Of a DNA stretch of 22,528 bases, positions 9,408-16,458 are shown in pieces (the stretch's first letter is position 1; each line of letters begins with the position of its first letter). The notes beneath the pieces are model-generated. The model saw only the letters and a list, made by a program, of their open reading frames with translations, was not told the DNA's origin and searched no databases. This DNA comes from an uncultured Archangium sp. (GTDB taxonomy: Bacteria; Myxococcota; Myxococcia; Myxococcales; Myxococcaceae), in NCBI GenBank assembly GCA_937875615.1, contig CALNBU010000370.1, positions 1 to 22,528 of the forward strand. Reading direction: 5' to 3'. The position numbers and the translations under genes are program-made.

Positions 9408-9878
9408 TCAGTCCGCGAGGAACGCGTCGAGCGCCTTGCGGGTGAGCGACCGCGCCACCTCCGGGTCCTGCTCGGGGAGGCCGCGCAGCCAGTCGACGGC
9501 GTCGTCGAGCGTCGCGCAGTTGCGCAGCGGGAGGTCGGCGCGAGAGAGCAACATGAAGGCCGAGAGGAAGGCGCGCGCCATGGCCGCCCCCAGGCCCTTC
9601 GAGACCACCACCACCGCCGAGCCGCGCAGCCGCGGCGCGAACCGGGCGCTGAGCTGCACACTGTAGTCGCGCACCTCCTGCGGCAGGCGCAGGGCGCCGG
9701 TGTTCGAGACCACCGTCAGCATCGACACCTTCTCGTAGCGCTCGAGCAGCTCGTCTTCGATGACCGCCGAGCGCTTCAGGTCCTCCAACGTCGGCGGCCC
9801 CCGGTACTGCGCCACCAGCAACGCGCCCAGGACACCAAAGCGCATGCTCCCCGTGTCGAAGCGCGTGACGAATGGCAT
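9408..9878 (-). CDS. STAS/SpoIIAA-like hypothetical protein
   Basis: 156 residues, soluble, single domain. The sequence alternates strands and helices: LGALLVAQYRGPPTLEDL, then KVSMLTVVSNTGALRLP, a long amphipathic helix (PQEVRDYSVQLSARFAPRL), then GSAVVVVSKGLGAAMARAFLSAF, and a final DDAVDWLRGL helix. This order fits the SpoIIAA-like/STAS-like folds common as orphan proteins in myxobacteria. A phosphoacceptor Ser as in true SpoIIAA is not obvious, and the function is unknown. An internal Met at residue 12 is an alternative start. The gene diverges from the thioredoxin-TPR gene, with 32 bp between starts. Confidence 0.65.
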   Translation of the reverse strand: MPFVTRFDTGSMRFGVLGALLVAQYRGPPTLEDLKRSAVIEDELLERYEKVSMLTVVSNTGALRLPQEVRDYSVQLSARFAPRLRGSAVVVVSKGLGAAMARAFLSAFMLLSRADLPLRNCATLDDAVDWLRGLPEQDPEVARSLTRKALDAFLAD

Positions 9879-9910
9879 GTGCCCGCAAGCGTAGGCCGGG
9901 CCCGGTTGCT

Positions 9911-11164
9911 ATGTCACACCACATGTCTTCGCTGCTGCTGACGCTCGTCACCCTCACCGCCGCCGCTCCCGGGCCGCGCTTCATCGACGATGACTACCCG
10001 CGGGCGCTGGCCGCGGCGAAGAAGCAGAAGAAGCTGCTCTTCGTCGACGCGTGGGCCCCGTGGTGTCACTCCTGCGTGGCCATGAAGGAGCAGGTCTTCA
10101 CCCGGCCGGGCTTCCGGGCCTTCGAGCGCGACGTGGTGTTCGCCTCCATCGACACCGAGAAGACGAAGAGCGCCACCTTCCTCGAGAAGTTCCCCATCAC
10201 CGTGTGGCCCACGCTGCTCTTCATCGACCCCGAGAAGGAGGCCGTGGTGCTGCGCTGGGTGGGCAGCGCCGACGAGGCCCAGATGGCGGCGCTGCTGACG
10301 GCGGCGCGCGGCGGCGAGGGCGCGCTCCGGGAGGGCGACGACGCCTTCGGAGCGGGCGACGCCTCGCTGGCCGCGGAGAAGTACCAGGCGGCGGTGCGGG
10401 CCGGCGCCGCCTCCGACGCCCGGGCGCGGCTCTCGATGCTGGCGGCGCTCTCCACGGCGAGGCAGTACGAGGTGTGCACGCGAGCGGTGCTGGAGGCGCT
10501 GCCGGTCCTCTCCACTCCGCAGGACCGCGCGGTGGGCGTGTACTACGGCGTGTGGTGCGCCCTGGAGTCTCCACCTGGCCAGGCCCGCACCGCCGCGCTG
10601 GCGACGCTGCTGCCCGAGGCGCGGCGCGCCCTGAGCGAGCCGGCGCTGCCCGACGACGTGTCCGGCCTCTACGAGGTGCTGGTGGAGGAGCGAGAGAAGG
10701 CCGGCGACGACGCGGGCGCGAAGGCGCTGGCCGCCGAGTGGCTCACCTTCCTCGACGCCGAGGCCGCGAAGGCCACCACGCCGGCGGCGCGCGCGGTGTT
10801 CGACGCGCACCGGGTGCTGGCGGCCATCAGGTCCGGGCAGGCACAGCGGCTGGTGGCCCCGCTGAAGCAGTCCGAGAAGGCGCTGCCCCGCGACTACAAC
10901 CCACCCGCGCGGTTGGCGCTGTTGTACCGGGAGCTGGGGCAGCTGGACGACGCGGCGGCGGCCATCGGGCGCGCGCTGGCCCGGTGCACGGAGGGGCCGC
11001 GGCGCCTGCGCCTCTACGAGACGAAGGCCTCCATTCAGGAGAAGCAGGGTGACGCGGCGGCCGCGCGGGTCACCCGCGAAGCGGCGCTGGCCTACGCGAA
11101 GAAGCTGCCCAGGAGCCAGCTGAGCGCGCAGCGCCTGGCCGCGCTGGAGGCGCAGCTCAAGTAG
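9911..11164 (+). CDS. Secreted thioredoxin-fold protein with TPR-like C-terminus
   Basis: 417 residues. A short hydrophobic leader (SSLLLTLVTLTAAAPGP, residues 6-22) suggests export, with likely cleavage near AAA-PG. The thioredoxin domain (about 25-135) has the active site WCHSC (Cys52/Cys55), a cis-Pro region (FPITVWPTLLFID) and a C-terminal GSADEAQM helix. This is the thioredoxin_7/DUF255-like type found in thiol-disulfide exchange proteins of the cell envelope. From about 140 onward are Ala/Arg-rich helix pairs resembling tetratricopeptide repeats (for example ALLYRELGQLDDAAAAIGRA). ATG 9911 is chosen as it places the leader at the N-terminus; ATG 9923 is also possible. The gene overlaps the next, convergent gene by 8 bp. 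Client proteins are unknown. Confidence 0.85.
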   Translation: MSHHMSSLLLTLVTLTAAAPGPRFIDDDYPRALAAAKKQKKLLFVDAWAPWCHSCVAMKEQVFTRPGFRAFERDVVFASIDTEKTKSATFLEKFPITVWPTLLFIDPEKEAVVLRWVGSADEAQMAALLTAARGGEGALREGDDAFGAGDASLAAEKYQAAVRAGAASDARARLSMLAALSTARQYEVCTRAVLEALPVLSTPQDRAVGVYYGVWCALESPPGQARTAALATLLPEARRALSEPALPDDVSGLYEVLVEEREKAGDDAGAKALAAEWLTFLDAEAAKATTPAARAVFDAHRVLAAIRSGQAQRLVAPLKQSEKALPRDYNPPARLALLYRELGQLDDAAAAIGRALARCTEGPRRLRLYETKASIQEKQGDAAAARVTREAALAYAKKLPRSQLSAQRLAALEAQLK

Positions 11165-11600
11165 GCAGCGGCGGCGTGGCCACCAGCATCAGCGCGATGG
11201 CCACGCAGTAGCAGGCGAAGCCCGCGATGAAGAGCGTCAGCGCCACCGAGAGGAAGCGCGACTTGGAGTCGCGGAGCATCAGCATGCGGGTGAGCGACGC
11301 CTCGAGGTCGTCGTCCACCTCCTGCGTCAGCCAGCGCAGGCGCAGCACGCCGCCGATGGCCACCGCCGCCGACAGCAGCACCACCATGATGCCCGCGGCC
11401 ACCAGCGAGCGCGCGACGGTGCCGGTCTGCGCGATGGTACGGCCGGAGAAGCCGGTGACGGTGACCACGATGCCCGAGAGCGACAACATCACCTGGGTGC
11501 GCAACACCAGCACCGCGAGCTGCTTCTCGACGATGTCGTAGGCGCGCACCGCGTCGCCGCCAGCCAGGGTGAGGATGCGTTGAACTTCCACTGACGCCAT
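11157..11600 (-). CDS. Small three-helix membrane protein, unknown function
   Basis: 147 residues with three hydrophobic segments (about 35-53, 65-87 and 115-141). A charged loop lies between the second and third (QEVDDDLEASLTRMLMLRDSKSR). The first 30 residues form an amphipathic helix (VRAYDIVEKQLAVLVLRT). No enzyme motif is visible. The layout of a soluble lead helix, a helical hairpin, an acidic loop and a last helix is reminiscent of small toxic membrane effectors such as PycTM-type proteins, but no diagnostic motif supports that, so it is left unnamed. Start at ATG 11600 rather than 11627, because the longer form adds only a basic stub. Its stop overlaps that of the thioredoxin-TPR gene by 8 bp. 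Confidence 0.7.
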   Translation of the reverse strand: MASVEVQRILTLAGGDAVRAYDIVEKQLAVLVLRTQVMLSLSGIVVTVTGFSGRTIAQTGTVARSLVAAGIMVVLLSAAVAIGGVLRLRWLTQEVDDDLEASLTRMLMLRDSKSRFLSVALTLFIAGFACYCVAIALMLVATPPLPT

Positions 11601-11670
11601 GCGGCGGCTTCTACCGGAGACGGGCACTCGAGGCTTCCCGCCCGGGCCCTCCAGCGCCTATGCAGCAGTC

Positions 11671-13635
11671 ATGCGCCGTACGTCCCTGCTGCTGGTGATG
11701 CTGTTGTGTGCCTGCCCCTCCGAAACGCCGCAGGGCTTCGTGGAGCGACCGACGCAGGTGCGCTTCGAGCCCGGCGGTGACTTCTGGAGCGTCCCCATGC
11801 CCTCCGCGTTGCGCGCCCAGGCCGACGGCTCCTTCGACTTCGACCGCTGGCCGGGGCCGCGCGGCGCGCTGTTGAGCATGTGGCTCACCACCGTCGATGA
11901 GCGGCTGCACGACTGGGGCGTCAACGCCGGCGCCTTCTTCACCTTCACCGGCGCGCTCGACCCCGCCTCGCTGCCCACCACCGCGGCCTCCCTGACCGAG
12001 GCCGGCGCGGTGCAGCTCATCGACATCGACCCCGCCTCGCCGGAGTACGGCCGCCGCTTCCCGCTCGACGTCACCTTCGCCGCCGACGCCATCAGCTACG
12101 CGCCGGCCAACCTGCTCTCGGTGCTGGGCGTGCAGGGCTTCCCGCGGCGCAGCAGCACGCTGTACGCGGTGGTGCTGCTCGACACCCTCACGGACACCGG
12201 CGGCCAGCCCCTGGGGCGCTCGCGCACCTTCCACGACGCGCTGGAGGGCGCCGACGGAGCCGACGGGCGGGCCCTGGAGGCGCTGGCGCCGCTGCGCACC
12301 TTCATCTCCGACAAGAAGTTCCCCGGCGAGCGGGTGGTGGGCGCCACGGTGTTCCGCACCATCGACCCGGGCAGCATCCTCAACCGGCTGGCGACCTGGG
12401 TGGAGACGCAGCCGCCGGGCGAGCTGGAGCAGCCCTGGAGCCTCCAGGAGGAGTACGACGACTTCGTGCTGTACACCGCGCGCTACCGCGTGCCGCACGT
12501 GCAGTCCGGCGCGAAGCCCGGCAAGGGCCGGGTGGTGTGGACCGACGACGGCGCGGCGCCGGTGCCGCAGGGCACGCAGTCGGTGCGCCTCTCGTTGGCC
12601 ATGCCCAGGGGCGCGACGCCGGCCTCCGGGGTGCCCCTGATGCTGTACTTCCACGGCAGCGGCGGCGAGTACCGGGAGGTGATGGACCGCGGCCCCCTGC
12701 CGCAGACGGCCACCCGCCCCGAGCAGGGCGACGCGCCGAAGGGCAGCGGCCCGTCGAGCTTCCTCGCGCGGCGCGGCATCGCCACCATGGGCTTCGACTT
12801 CCCGCTGCACGGCGACCGCGACACGCCGCCCGACACCTCGGGCCTCAAGCTGTACAACCTCTTCGGAGACATCGACTCCACCATCGACAACATGTCGGTG
12901 GCGGCCATGGAGGCCATCTACCTCACGCGCACGCTGACCACGCTGAAGCTGCCGGTGCCCGCGGGCGGCGAGACGCAGGTCGACCTGACGAAGCTGACGG
13001 CCATGGGCCACTCCATGGGCAGCACCATCGGCATCCCGGTGGCCACGGTGGACCCGCGCATCAAGGCCTACGTGTTCTCCGGCGCGGGCGGGCTGCTGGT
13101 GGAGGTGGCCACCGAGACCACCTACCCCACGCACCTGGGCTCCGCGCTGCAGCTCTTCCTCGACTTCAAGGACGGCGAGACGCTGACCCGCACCCACCCG
13201 CTGCTGCACCTCTTCCAGTCGCTGTGGGACTACACGGACCCGGTGGCGAAGGCGCGCCACGTGGCCCGCGAGCCCTTCCCGGGGCACGCGCCGAAGCCGT
13301 ACTTTCTCCCCCAGGCCATCCTCGACGGGTACTTCCACCCGGCGGCGCAGACCGCCGTGGGCGGTGCCCTGGCCACCACCCTGGTGGGCGAGAGCGTCGA
13401 CGCCACGCTGCCCCGCACCCTGGCGCTCGACGGCCGCGGCGCGCAGGCCAGCTACCCGCTGCGGGGCAACCTCAACGGGGTGACGGCGGGCACGGTGCAC
13501 CTGAACGTGCCGCACGAACTGGGGCACTACGTGGTCTTCGACATGGCCAGCATCCAGTCGCAGGTGGCCTGCTTCGTGGAAAGCGTCGGCGCGGTCCTCG
13601 TCTCGCCGCGCGGCGTCGACGACGCCTGCGAGTAG
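11671..13635 (+). CDS. Lipoprotein alpha/beta-hydrolase
   Basis: 654 residues. The N-terminus MRRTSLLLVMLLCACPSETP is a lipoprotein signal with predicted lipidated Cys15 (LCAC, a slightly unusual lipobox). The first ~300 residues look like a beta-rich virulence-factor-lipase-type N-terminal domain. The second half is an alpha/beta hydrolase: LMLYFHGSGG (oxyanion region 328-332), nucleophile elbow GHSMG with Ser448, and a C-terminal NVPHELGHYVVFD that could hold the catalytic His. Expected activity is an outer-membrane-attached esterase or lipase; the substrate is unknown. The ATG at 11671 is chosen so that the signal peptide is N-terminal (an in-frame ATG at 11599 would bury it). The serine protease gene follows 10 bp later, probably in one operon. 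Confidence 0.85.
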   Translation: MRRTSLLLVMLLCACPSETPQGFVERPTQVRFEPGGDFWSVPMPSALRAQADGSFDFDRWPGPRGALLSMWLTTVDERLHDWGVNAGAFFTFTGALDPASLPTTAASLTEAGAVQLIDIDPASPEYGRRFPLDVTFAADAISYAPANLLSVLGVQGFPRRSSTLYAVVLLDTLTDTGGQPLGRSRTFHDALEGADGADGRALEALAPLRTFISDKKFPGERVVGATVFRTIDPGSILNRLATWVETQPPGELEQPWSLQEEYDDFVLYTARYRVPHVQSGAKPGKGRVVWTDDGAAPVPQGTQSVRLSLAMPRGATPASGVPLMLYFHGSGGEYREVMDRGPLPQTATRPEQGDAPKGSGPSSFLARRGIATMGFDFPLHGDRDTPPDTSGLKLYNLFGDIDSTIDNMSVAAMEAIYLTRTLTTLKLPVPAGGETQVDLTKLTAMGHSMGSTIGIPVATVDPRIKAYVFSGAGGLLVEVATETTYPTHLGSALQLFLDFKDGETLTRTHPLLHLFQSLWDYTDPVAKARHVAREPFPGHAPKPYFLPQAILDGYFHPAAQTAVGGALATTLVGESVDATLPRTLALDGRGAQASYPLRGNLNGVTAGTVHLNVPHELGHYVVFDMASIQSQVACFVESVGAVLVSPRGVDDACE

Positions 13636-13645
13636 ACTGCGCGCC

Positions 13646-14677
13646 ATGACGACGCTCGCCCTGCTGGCGCTGGCCCTCGGGCCGGCGGCGCTCCCGGAGT
13701 TGTTCGAGAAGGTGGACCCCTCGGTGGTGGCGGTGGCGGCGGGCGCGCGCACCGAGGTGAAGACCGAGAACGTCAGGATGTCGGGCATCACCGTCAGCAC
13801 CGGCAGCGGGGTGCTGGTGCACGCGCAGGGCTACGTGGTGACGGCGGCGCACGTGGTGGACGACGCCGAGGCCATCGAGGTGTACTGGCGCGACGGCTTC
13901 TCGGCCTCGGCGCGCGTGGTGTCGCTCTCACGCACCGAAGACCTGGCGCTGCTGAAGGTGGAGCAGACGCCGAAGAAGGCCGTGGTGGCGACGCTGGGCG
14001 ACAGCGGCGCGCTGAAGGTGGGCCAGCGGGTGTTCGCCATCGGCATGCCCTACGGGCTGGTGCACTCCCTGACGGTGGGCGTGGTCTCCGGGCTGCGCAC
14101 CTCGCCGCGGAAGGGCCTGCAGCCGCAGCACCTGGTGCAGACCGACGTGGCCATCAACCAGGGCAACTCCGGCGGGCCCATCTTCAACGAGCAGGGCGAG
14201 GTGGTGGGCATCGCCAGCTTCATGCTGTCGAAGTCCGGCGGCAGCGTGGGCCTCAACTTCGCGGTGCCCAGCAACACGGTGCGCACGCGGCTCTTCGACG
14301 AGGCGTTGCCCTACCTGGGCGTCACCCTGCGCTTCATCCCGAAGGACATCGCGGAGCTCTTCAACTGGCCCGTGGAGGGCGGTTTCCTGGTGGAGGCGGT
14401 GCTCCCCGGCAGCGCCGCGGCGGAGGCGGGGCTGCGCGCCGGCGAGGCCGACGCGGTGGTGGCAGGCAACGAGGTGAAGCTGGGCGGCGACCTCATCGTG
14501 AAGGTGAACGGCCTCGACGCCTGGGAGACGGCCCAGGTGGCCGCGGCGCTGCGCGCGCTGAAGCCGGGCGACACGCTGCGCTACCACGTGCTGCGCAAGG
14601 GCCAGCCGGAGGTGGTGGACGTGAAGCTGCCCGAGGGGCTGGCGGTGCCGACGCTGCCCCGGCCGCCCAAACGCTGA
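13646..14677 (+). CDS. HtrA/DegP-type trypsin-like serine protease with PDZ
   Basis: 343 residues. A short hydrophobic N-terminus (TTLALLALALGPAALPE) suggests export. The protease domain (about 20-215) has the complete triad: His69 in TAAHVV, Asp99 in TEDLALLKV and Ser175 in GNSGGPI, plus the HtrA-typical QTDVAINQGNSGG context. A PDZ domain follows (about 225-330; GFLVEAVLPGSAAAEAGLRAG and GGDLIVKVNG). This is a DegP/DegS-like periplasmic quality-control protease with one PDZ. It lies 10 bp after the lipoprotein hydrolase stop, so the two envelope proteins are probably co-expressed. It is the last gene before the pilin promoter region. Confidence 0.93.
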   Translation: MTTLALLALALGPAALPELFEKVDPSVVAVAAGARTEVKTENVRMSGITVSTGSGVLVHAQGYVVTAAHVVDDAEAIEVYWRDGFSASARVVSLSRTEDLALLKVEQTPKKAVVATLGDSGALKVGQRVFAIGMPYGLVHSLTVGVVSGLRTSPRKGLQPQHLVQTDVAINQGNSGGPIFNEQGEVVGIASFMLSKSGGSVGLNFAVPSNTVRTRLFDEALPYLGVTLRFIPKDIAELFNWPVEGGFLVEAVLPGSAAAEAGLRAGEADAVVAGNEVKLGGDLIVKVNGLDAWETAQVAAALRALKPGDTLRYHVLRKGQPEVVDVKLPEGLAVPTLPRPPKR

Positions 14678-14688
14678 ACAGCACCCCC

Positions 14689-14703
14689 TGACGAATTTTG
14701 TCA
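14689..14703 (+). promoter_or_regulatory. TGAC-N7-GTCA palindrome upstream of first pilin
   Basis: TGACGAATTTTGTCA. The same element, differing in two central bases, occurs at 15559-15573 in front of the second pilin. It begins 59 bp before the sigma-54 -24 element, where an enhancer-binding protein would be expected. PilR binding is a reasonable guess from other pilA promoters, but not shown. Confidence 0.55.
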
Positions 14704-14725
14704 TTCCTCAACGATGCAAGTCCTT

Positions 14726-14742
14726 GAGTTCCAAGGGAACTC
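14726..14742 (+). repeat. Perfect 7-bp inverted repeat before the first pilin promoter
   Basis: GAGTTCC-AAG-GGAACTC, ending 5 bp before the -24 element at 14748. It is not present upstream of the second pilin. It could be an operator, or a weak hairpin ending the upstream htrA transcript; no T-run follows, which favours an operator (inference). Confidence 0.5.
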
Positions 14743-14747
14743 GTAGC

Positions 14748-14763
14748 TGGCCTTCGGCTTGCT
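14748..14763 (+). promoter_or_regulatory. Sigma-54 (-24/-12) promoter of first pilin gene
   Basis: TGGCCTTCGGCTTGCT matches the consensus TGGCACG-N4-TTGCW at TGGC and TTGCT, with the exact 12-base distance between the -24 GG and the -12 GC. Transcription would begin near 14774, leaving a leader of about 83 nt. M. xanthus pilA is known to use a sigma-54 promoter, which supports the call. Confidence 0.75.
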
Positions 14764-14829
14764 CGACACACCCCCTTGAGATGTAATACCAGTGAGGTTG
14801 TAATCGCACATCGCAACTAACTGTTTTGA

Positions 14830-14845
14830 CTGGCTCGATTGCCAG
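14830..14845 (+). promoter_or_regulatory. Small hairpin next to the first pilin start
   Basis: CTGGC-TCGATT-GCCAG forms a 5-bp stem that ends 11 bases before the ATG at 14857, touching the weak GCGGGT ribosome region. It could limit translation of the first pilin. No such element sits before the second pilin's strong ribosome site. Confidence 0.35.
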
Positions 14846-14856
14846 CGGGTAGACAA

Positions 14857-15534
14857 ATGCATCGAGTCAGACGCGGTTTCACGCTCGTTGAACTCATGAT
14901 TGTGGTGGCCATCATCGGCGTCCTCGCCGCCATCGCCATCCCCAACTTCATGCGCTTCCAGGCGCGGTCGAAGCAATCGGAAGCCAAGACCGCCCTGCGG
15001 ACCCTCTTCACCGGGCAGAAGGCGTACTTCGCAGAGAAAGACCGCTACTCGCTCAACACCGGGGACGTGGCCTTCGCACCGGAGCGGGGCAACCGGTACC
15101 TCTACGACCTGGGCGTGCTCGGGGGCGGAGGGACGTGCCCGGCGGGAAACATGGAAAGCAGAACTGGAGCAGTGGCGGTTCCGGCGAACAACGAATGTGG
15201 CGTCCAGGCCGACGTGTTTCGCCATGGTTCGGCGGCACAGGTCTCCAACCTGACCAACTTCGCCGGGGTCGGGGCCGTCACCGTCGGCAGCACGCTCACC
15301 GGGTTGACCGCGGTTGCTCCCGGGCCGGTAGCGGTGGGCGTCTACGGAGTCTGCCCTCTCTGTGGCTTCTCCGCGGTGGCCCGTGGAAACGTCGATGGAG
15401 ACCCGGGAACCGACGTCTTCGTGGTCTCTTCGGACTTTCTGGGAGTCGCGACCGCGGGCTGCGTCGAAGACGGACTGACCGCAGAATCTCCCGGGTCGCC
15501 GATCAACATCCGCAGCGACGTCGTCTGTGAATGA
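14857..15534 (+). CDS. pilA: Type IV pilin, PilA-like (first of tandem pair)
   Basis: 225 residues. A 7-residue leader MHRVRRG precedes the prepilin peptidase site, then FTLVELMIVVAIIGVLAAIA, with Glu5 of the mature protein, Pro22 and the long N-terminal helix. It continues FQARSKQSEAK and FAPERGNRYLYDLG as in Myxococcus PilA. The globular domain has six cysteines, including CPLC near residue 170, shared one for one with the next gene. About 64 of the first 79 mature residues equal those of the second pilin, so the pair arose by duplication. ATG 14857 is chosen because it gives a class III leader; an in-frame TTG at 14839 would make an odd 13-residue one. The ribosome site is weak, and codon choice is less biased (AGA, GGA and TTG appear) than in the second copy, suggesting lower expression. 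Likely an alternative or minor-level pilin. Confidence 0.93.
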   Translation: MHRVRRGFTLVELMIVVAIIGVLAAIAIPNFMRFQARSKQSEAKTALRTLFTGQKAYFAEKDRYSLNTGDVAFAPERGNRYLYDLGVLGGGGTCPAGNMESRTGAVAVPANNECGVQADVFRHGSAAQVSNLTNFAGVGAVTVGSTLTGLTAVAPGPVAVGVYGVCPLCGFSAVARGNVDGDPGTDVFVVSSDFLGVATAGCVEDGLTAESPGSPINIRSDVVCE

Positions 15535-15558
15535 TCGACTCATTGCGACACCCGTCGC

Positions 15559-15573
15559 TGACGAAAATTGTCA
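15559..15573 (+). promoter_or_regulatory. TGAC-N7-GTCA palindrome upstream of second pilin
   Basis: TGACGAAAATTGTCA, matching the element at 14689-14703 in 13 of 15 bases. It starts 68 bp before the -24 element, 9 bp further away than in the first promoter, which is close to one helical turn. Probable binding site of the shared activator (inference). Confidence 0.55.
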
Positions 15574-15626
15574 CTCACTCGGCCACAACGAGAGACAACC
15601 TGCTGAAATGACGTGATTCCAATGGT

Positions 15627-15642
15627 TGGCTCGGCAGTTGCT
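15627..15642 (+). promoter_or_regulatory. Sigma-54 (-24/-12) promoter of second pilin gene
   Basis: TGGCTCGGCAGTTGCT differs from the consensus TGGCACG-N4-TTGCW at one defined base and has the exact GG-to-GC distance. Predicted start near 15653 gives a leader of about 36 nt ending in the strong AAGGAG. This is the better of the two pilin promoters. Confidence 0.82.
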
Positions 15643-15678
15643 CATGCCGCTCCGCGCAGAGTTCACGCAGCACCCACC

Positions 15679-15684
15679 AAGGAG
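15679..15684 (+). promoter_or_regulatory. Strong Shine-Dalgarno of second pilin
   Basis: AAGGAG, four bases before the ATG at 15689. It decides this start over the in-frame upstream codon at 15626, and contrasts with the weak site of the first pilin. Confidence 0.8.
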
Positions 15685-15688
15685 TCAT

Positions 15689-16384
15689 ATGAAGAAGAAG
15701 TTCCAGAAGGGCTTTACTCTCGTCGAGCTGATGATCGTGGTCGCCATCATCGGCATCCTCGCGGCCATCGCGATCCCCAACTTCATCCGCTTCCAGGCGC
15801 GTTCGAAGCAGGCGGAGGCGAAGAACTCCCTCAAGGCCATCTTCACCGGCCAGAAGTCGCGCTTCGCCGAGAAGGACCGCTACTCGGCGCAGACCGGCGA
15901 AATCGGCTTCGCTCCTGAGCGTGGTAACCGCTACCTCTACGACCTCGGCCCCGTGCCGGCGGTCGGCGCGGCGGGCGCGCCCGGCTCCTGCGCGGCGGGC
16001 GACATGGAGCTCCGCAACGTGGCCATCGCGGTTCCTGGCACCGGCGGCTGCGGCATCCAGGCCGACGAGTTCCGCTACGGCGCGCAGTTCGCGTTCGGTG
16101 CGCTGGCCGACATGGCCGGAGCCGGCGCCGTCACCGTCAACAGCACCCTGAACGGCCTCACCCCGACCGCCATCTCCGTCACCGCGGTCGGCGTCGACGG
16201 CCTGTGCCCGCTGTGCGCCTTCAGCGCCATGGCCCGCGGCAACATCGACAACGACGTCGGTGACGACGCCTTCCTGGTGTCCTCCGAGTTCCTCACCGTC
16301 GGCGTGGCGGCCTGCGCCGAGGCCTCGCAGAACGACAACCCCGGCACGCCCGTCAACGTCCGCAACGACGTCAGCTGCGACTGA
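15689..16384 (+). CDS. pilA: Type IV major pilin PilA (second of tandem pair)
   Basis: 231 residues. Leader MKKKFQKG (8 residues, basic) is cut before FTLVELMIVVAIIGILAAIA; Glu5 and the FQARSKQAEAKNSLKAIFTGQ helix follow, then FAPERGNRYLYDLG. Six cysteines in the head domain include CPLC (in GLCPLCAFSAMARGN) and a final Cys two residues from the end (SCD), positions shared with the first pilin. Pilins of this type polymerise into the retractile pili used for social motility in myxobacteria. The strong ribosome site, near-consensus sigma-54 promoter, strongly biased codons and terminator directly behind it all suggest this is the abundant, major subunit. It is followed by pilGHI, as pilA is in M. 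xanthus. Confidence 0.95.
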   Translation: MKKKFQKGFTLVELMIVVAIIGILAAIAIPNFIRFQARSKQAEAKNSLKAIFTGQKSRFAEKDRYSAQTGEIGFAPERGNRYLYDLGPVPAVGAAGAPGSCAAGDMELRNVAIAVPGTGGCGIQADEFRYGAQFAFGALADMAGAGAVTVNSTLNGLTPTAISVTAVGVDGLCPLCAFSAMARGNIDNDVGDDAFLVSSEFLTVGVAACAEASQNDNPGTPVNVRNDVSCD

Positions 16385-16408
16385 GTCAATCTGAAGTTGC
16401 TGTCAACT

Positions 16409-16447
16409 GACGGGAGGGCGAGCCTGCTTGCCCTCCCGTCGCATTTT
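16409..16447 (+). terminator. Intrinsic-terminator hairpin between pilA and pilG
   Basis: An 11-bp perfect stem, 16409-16419 pairing with 16430-16440, extends inward by a G-T, an A-T and a G-C pair to a CCTG loop, and is followed by GCATTTTG. It begins 24 bp after the second pilin stop and ends 11 bp before the pilG ATG. Most pilin transcripts should stop here, with partial readthrough or a separate promoter supplying pilGHI. Confidence 0.82.
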
Positions 16448-16458
16448 GAACGAGCTCC

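Noticed and set aside
11611..13800. 729-residue open frame on the minus strand
   Set aside because: Antisense shadow of the lipoprotein hydrolase, which has a signal peptide and GHSMG motif; the shadow has none.
14839..14856. TTG start for the first pilin
   Set aside because: It lies in a hairpin loop and makes an atypical leader; ATG 14857 gives a normal 7-residue prepilin leader.
14701..15543. 280-residue open frame antisense to the first pilin
   Set aside because: Overlaps the pilin, its promoter and leader; no recognisable motif, and the pilin frame is beyond doubt.
15530..15544. AATGA-N5-TCATT inverted repeat over the first pilin stop
   Set aside because: Too short and AT-poor stem for a terminator and partly coding; probably chance.
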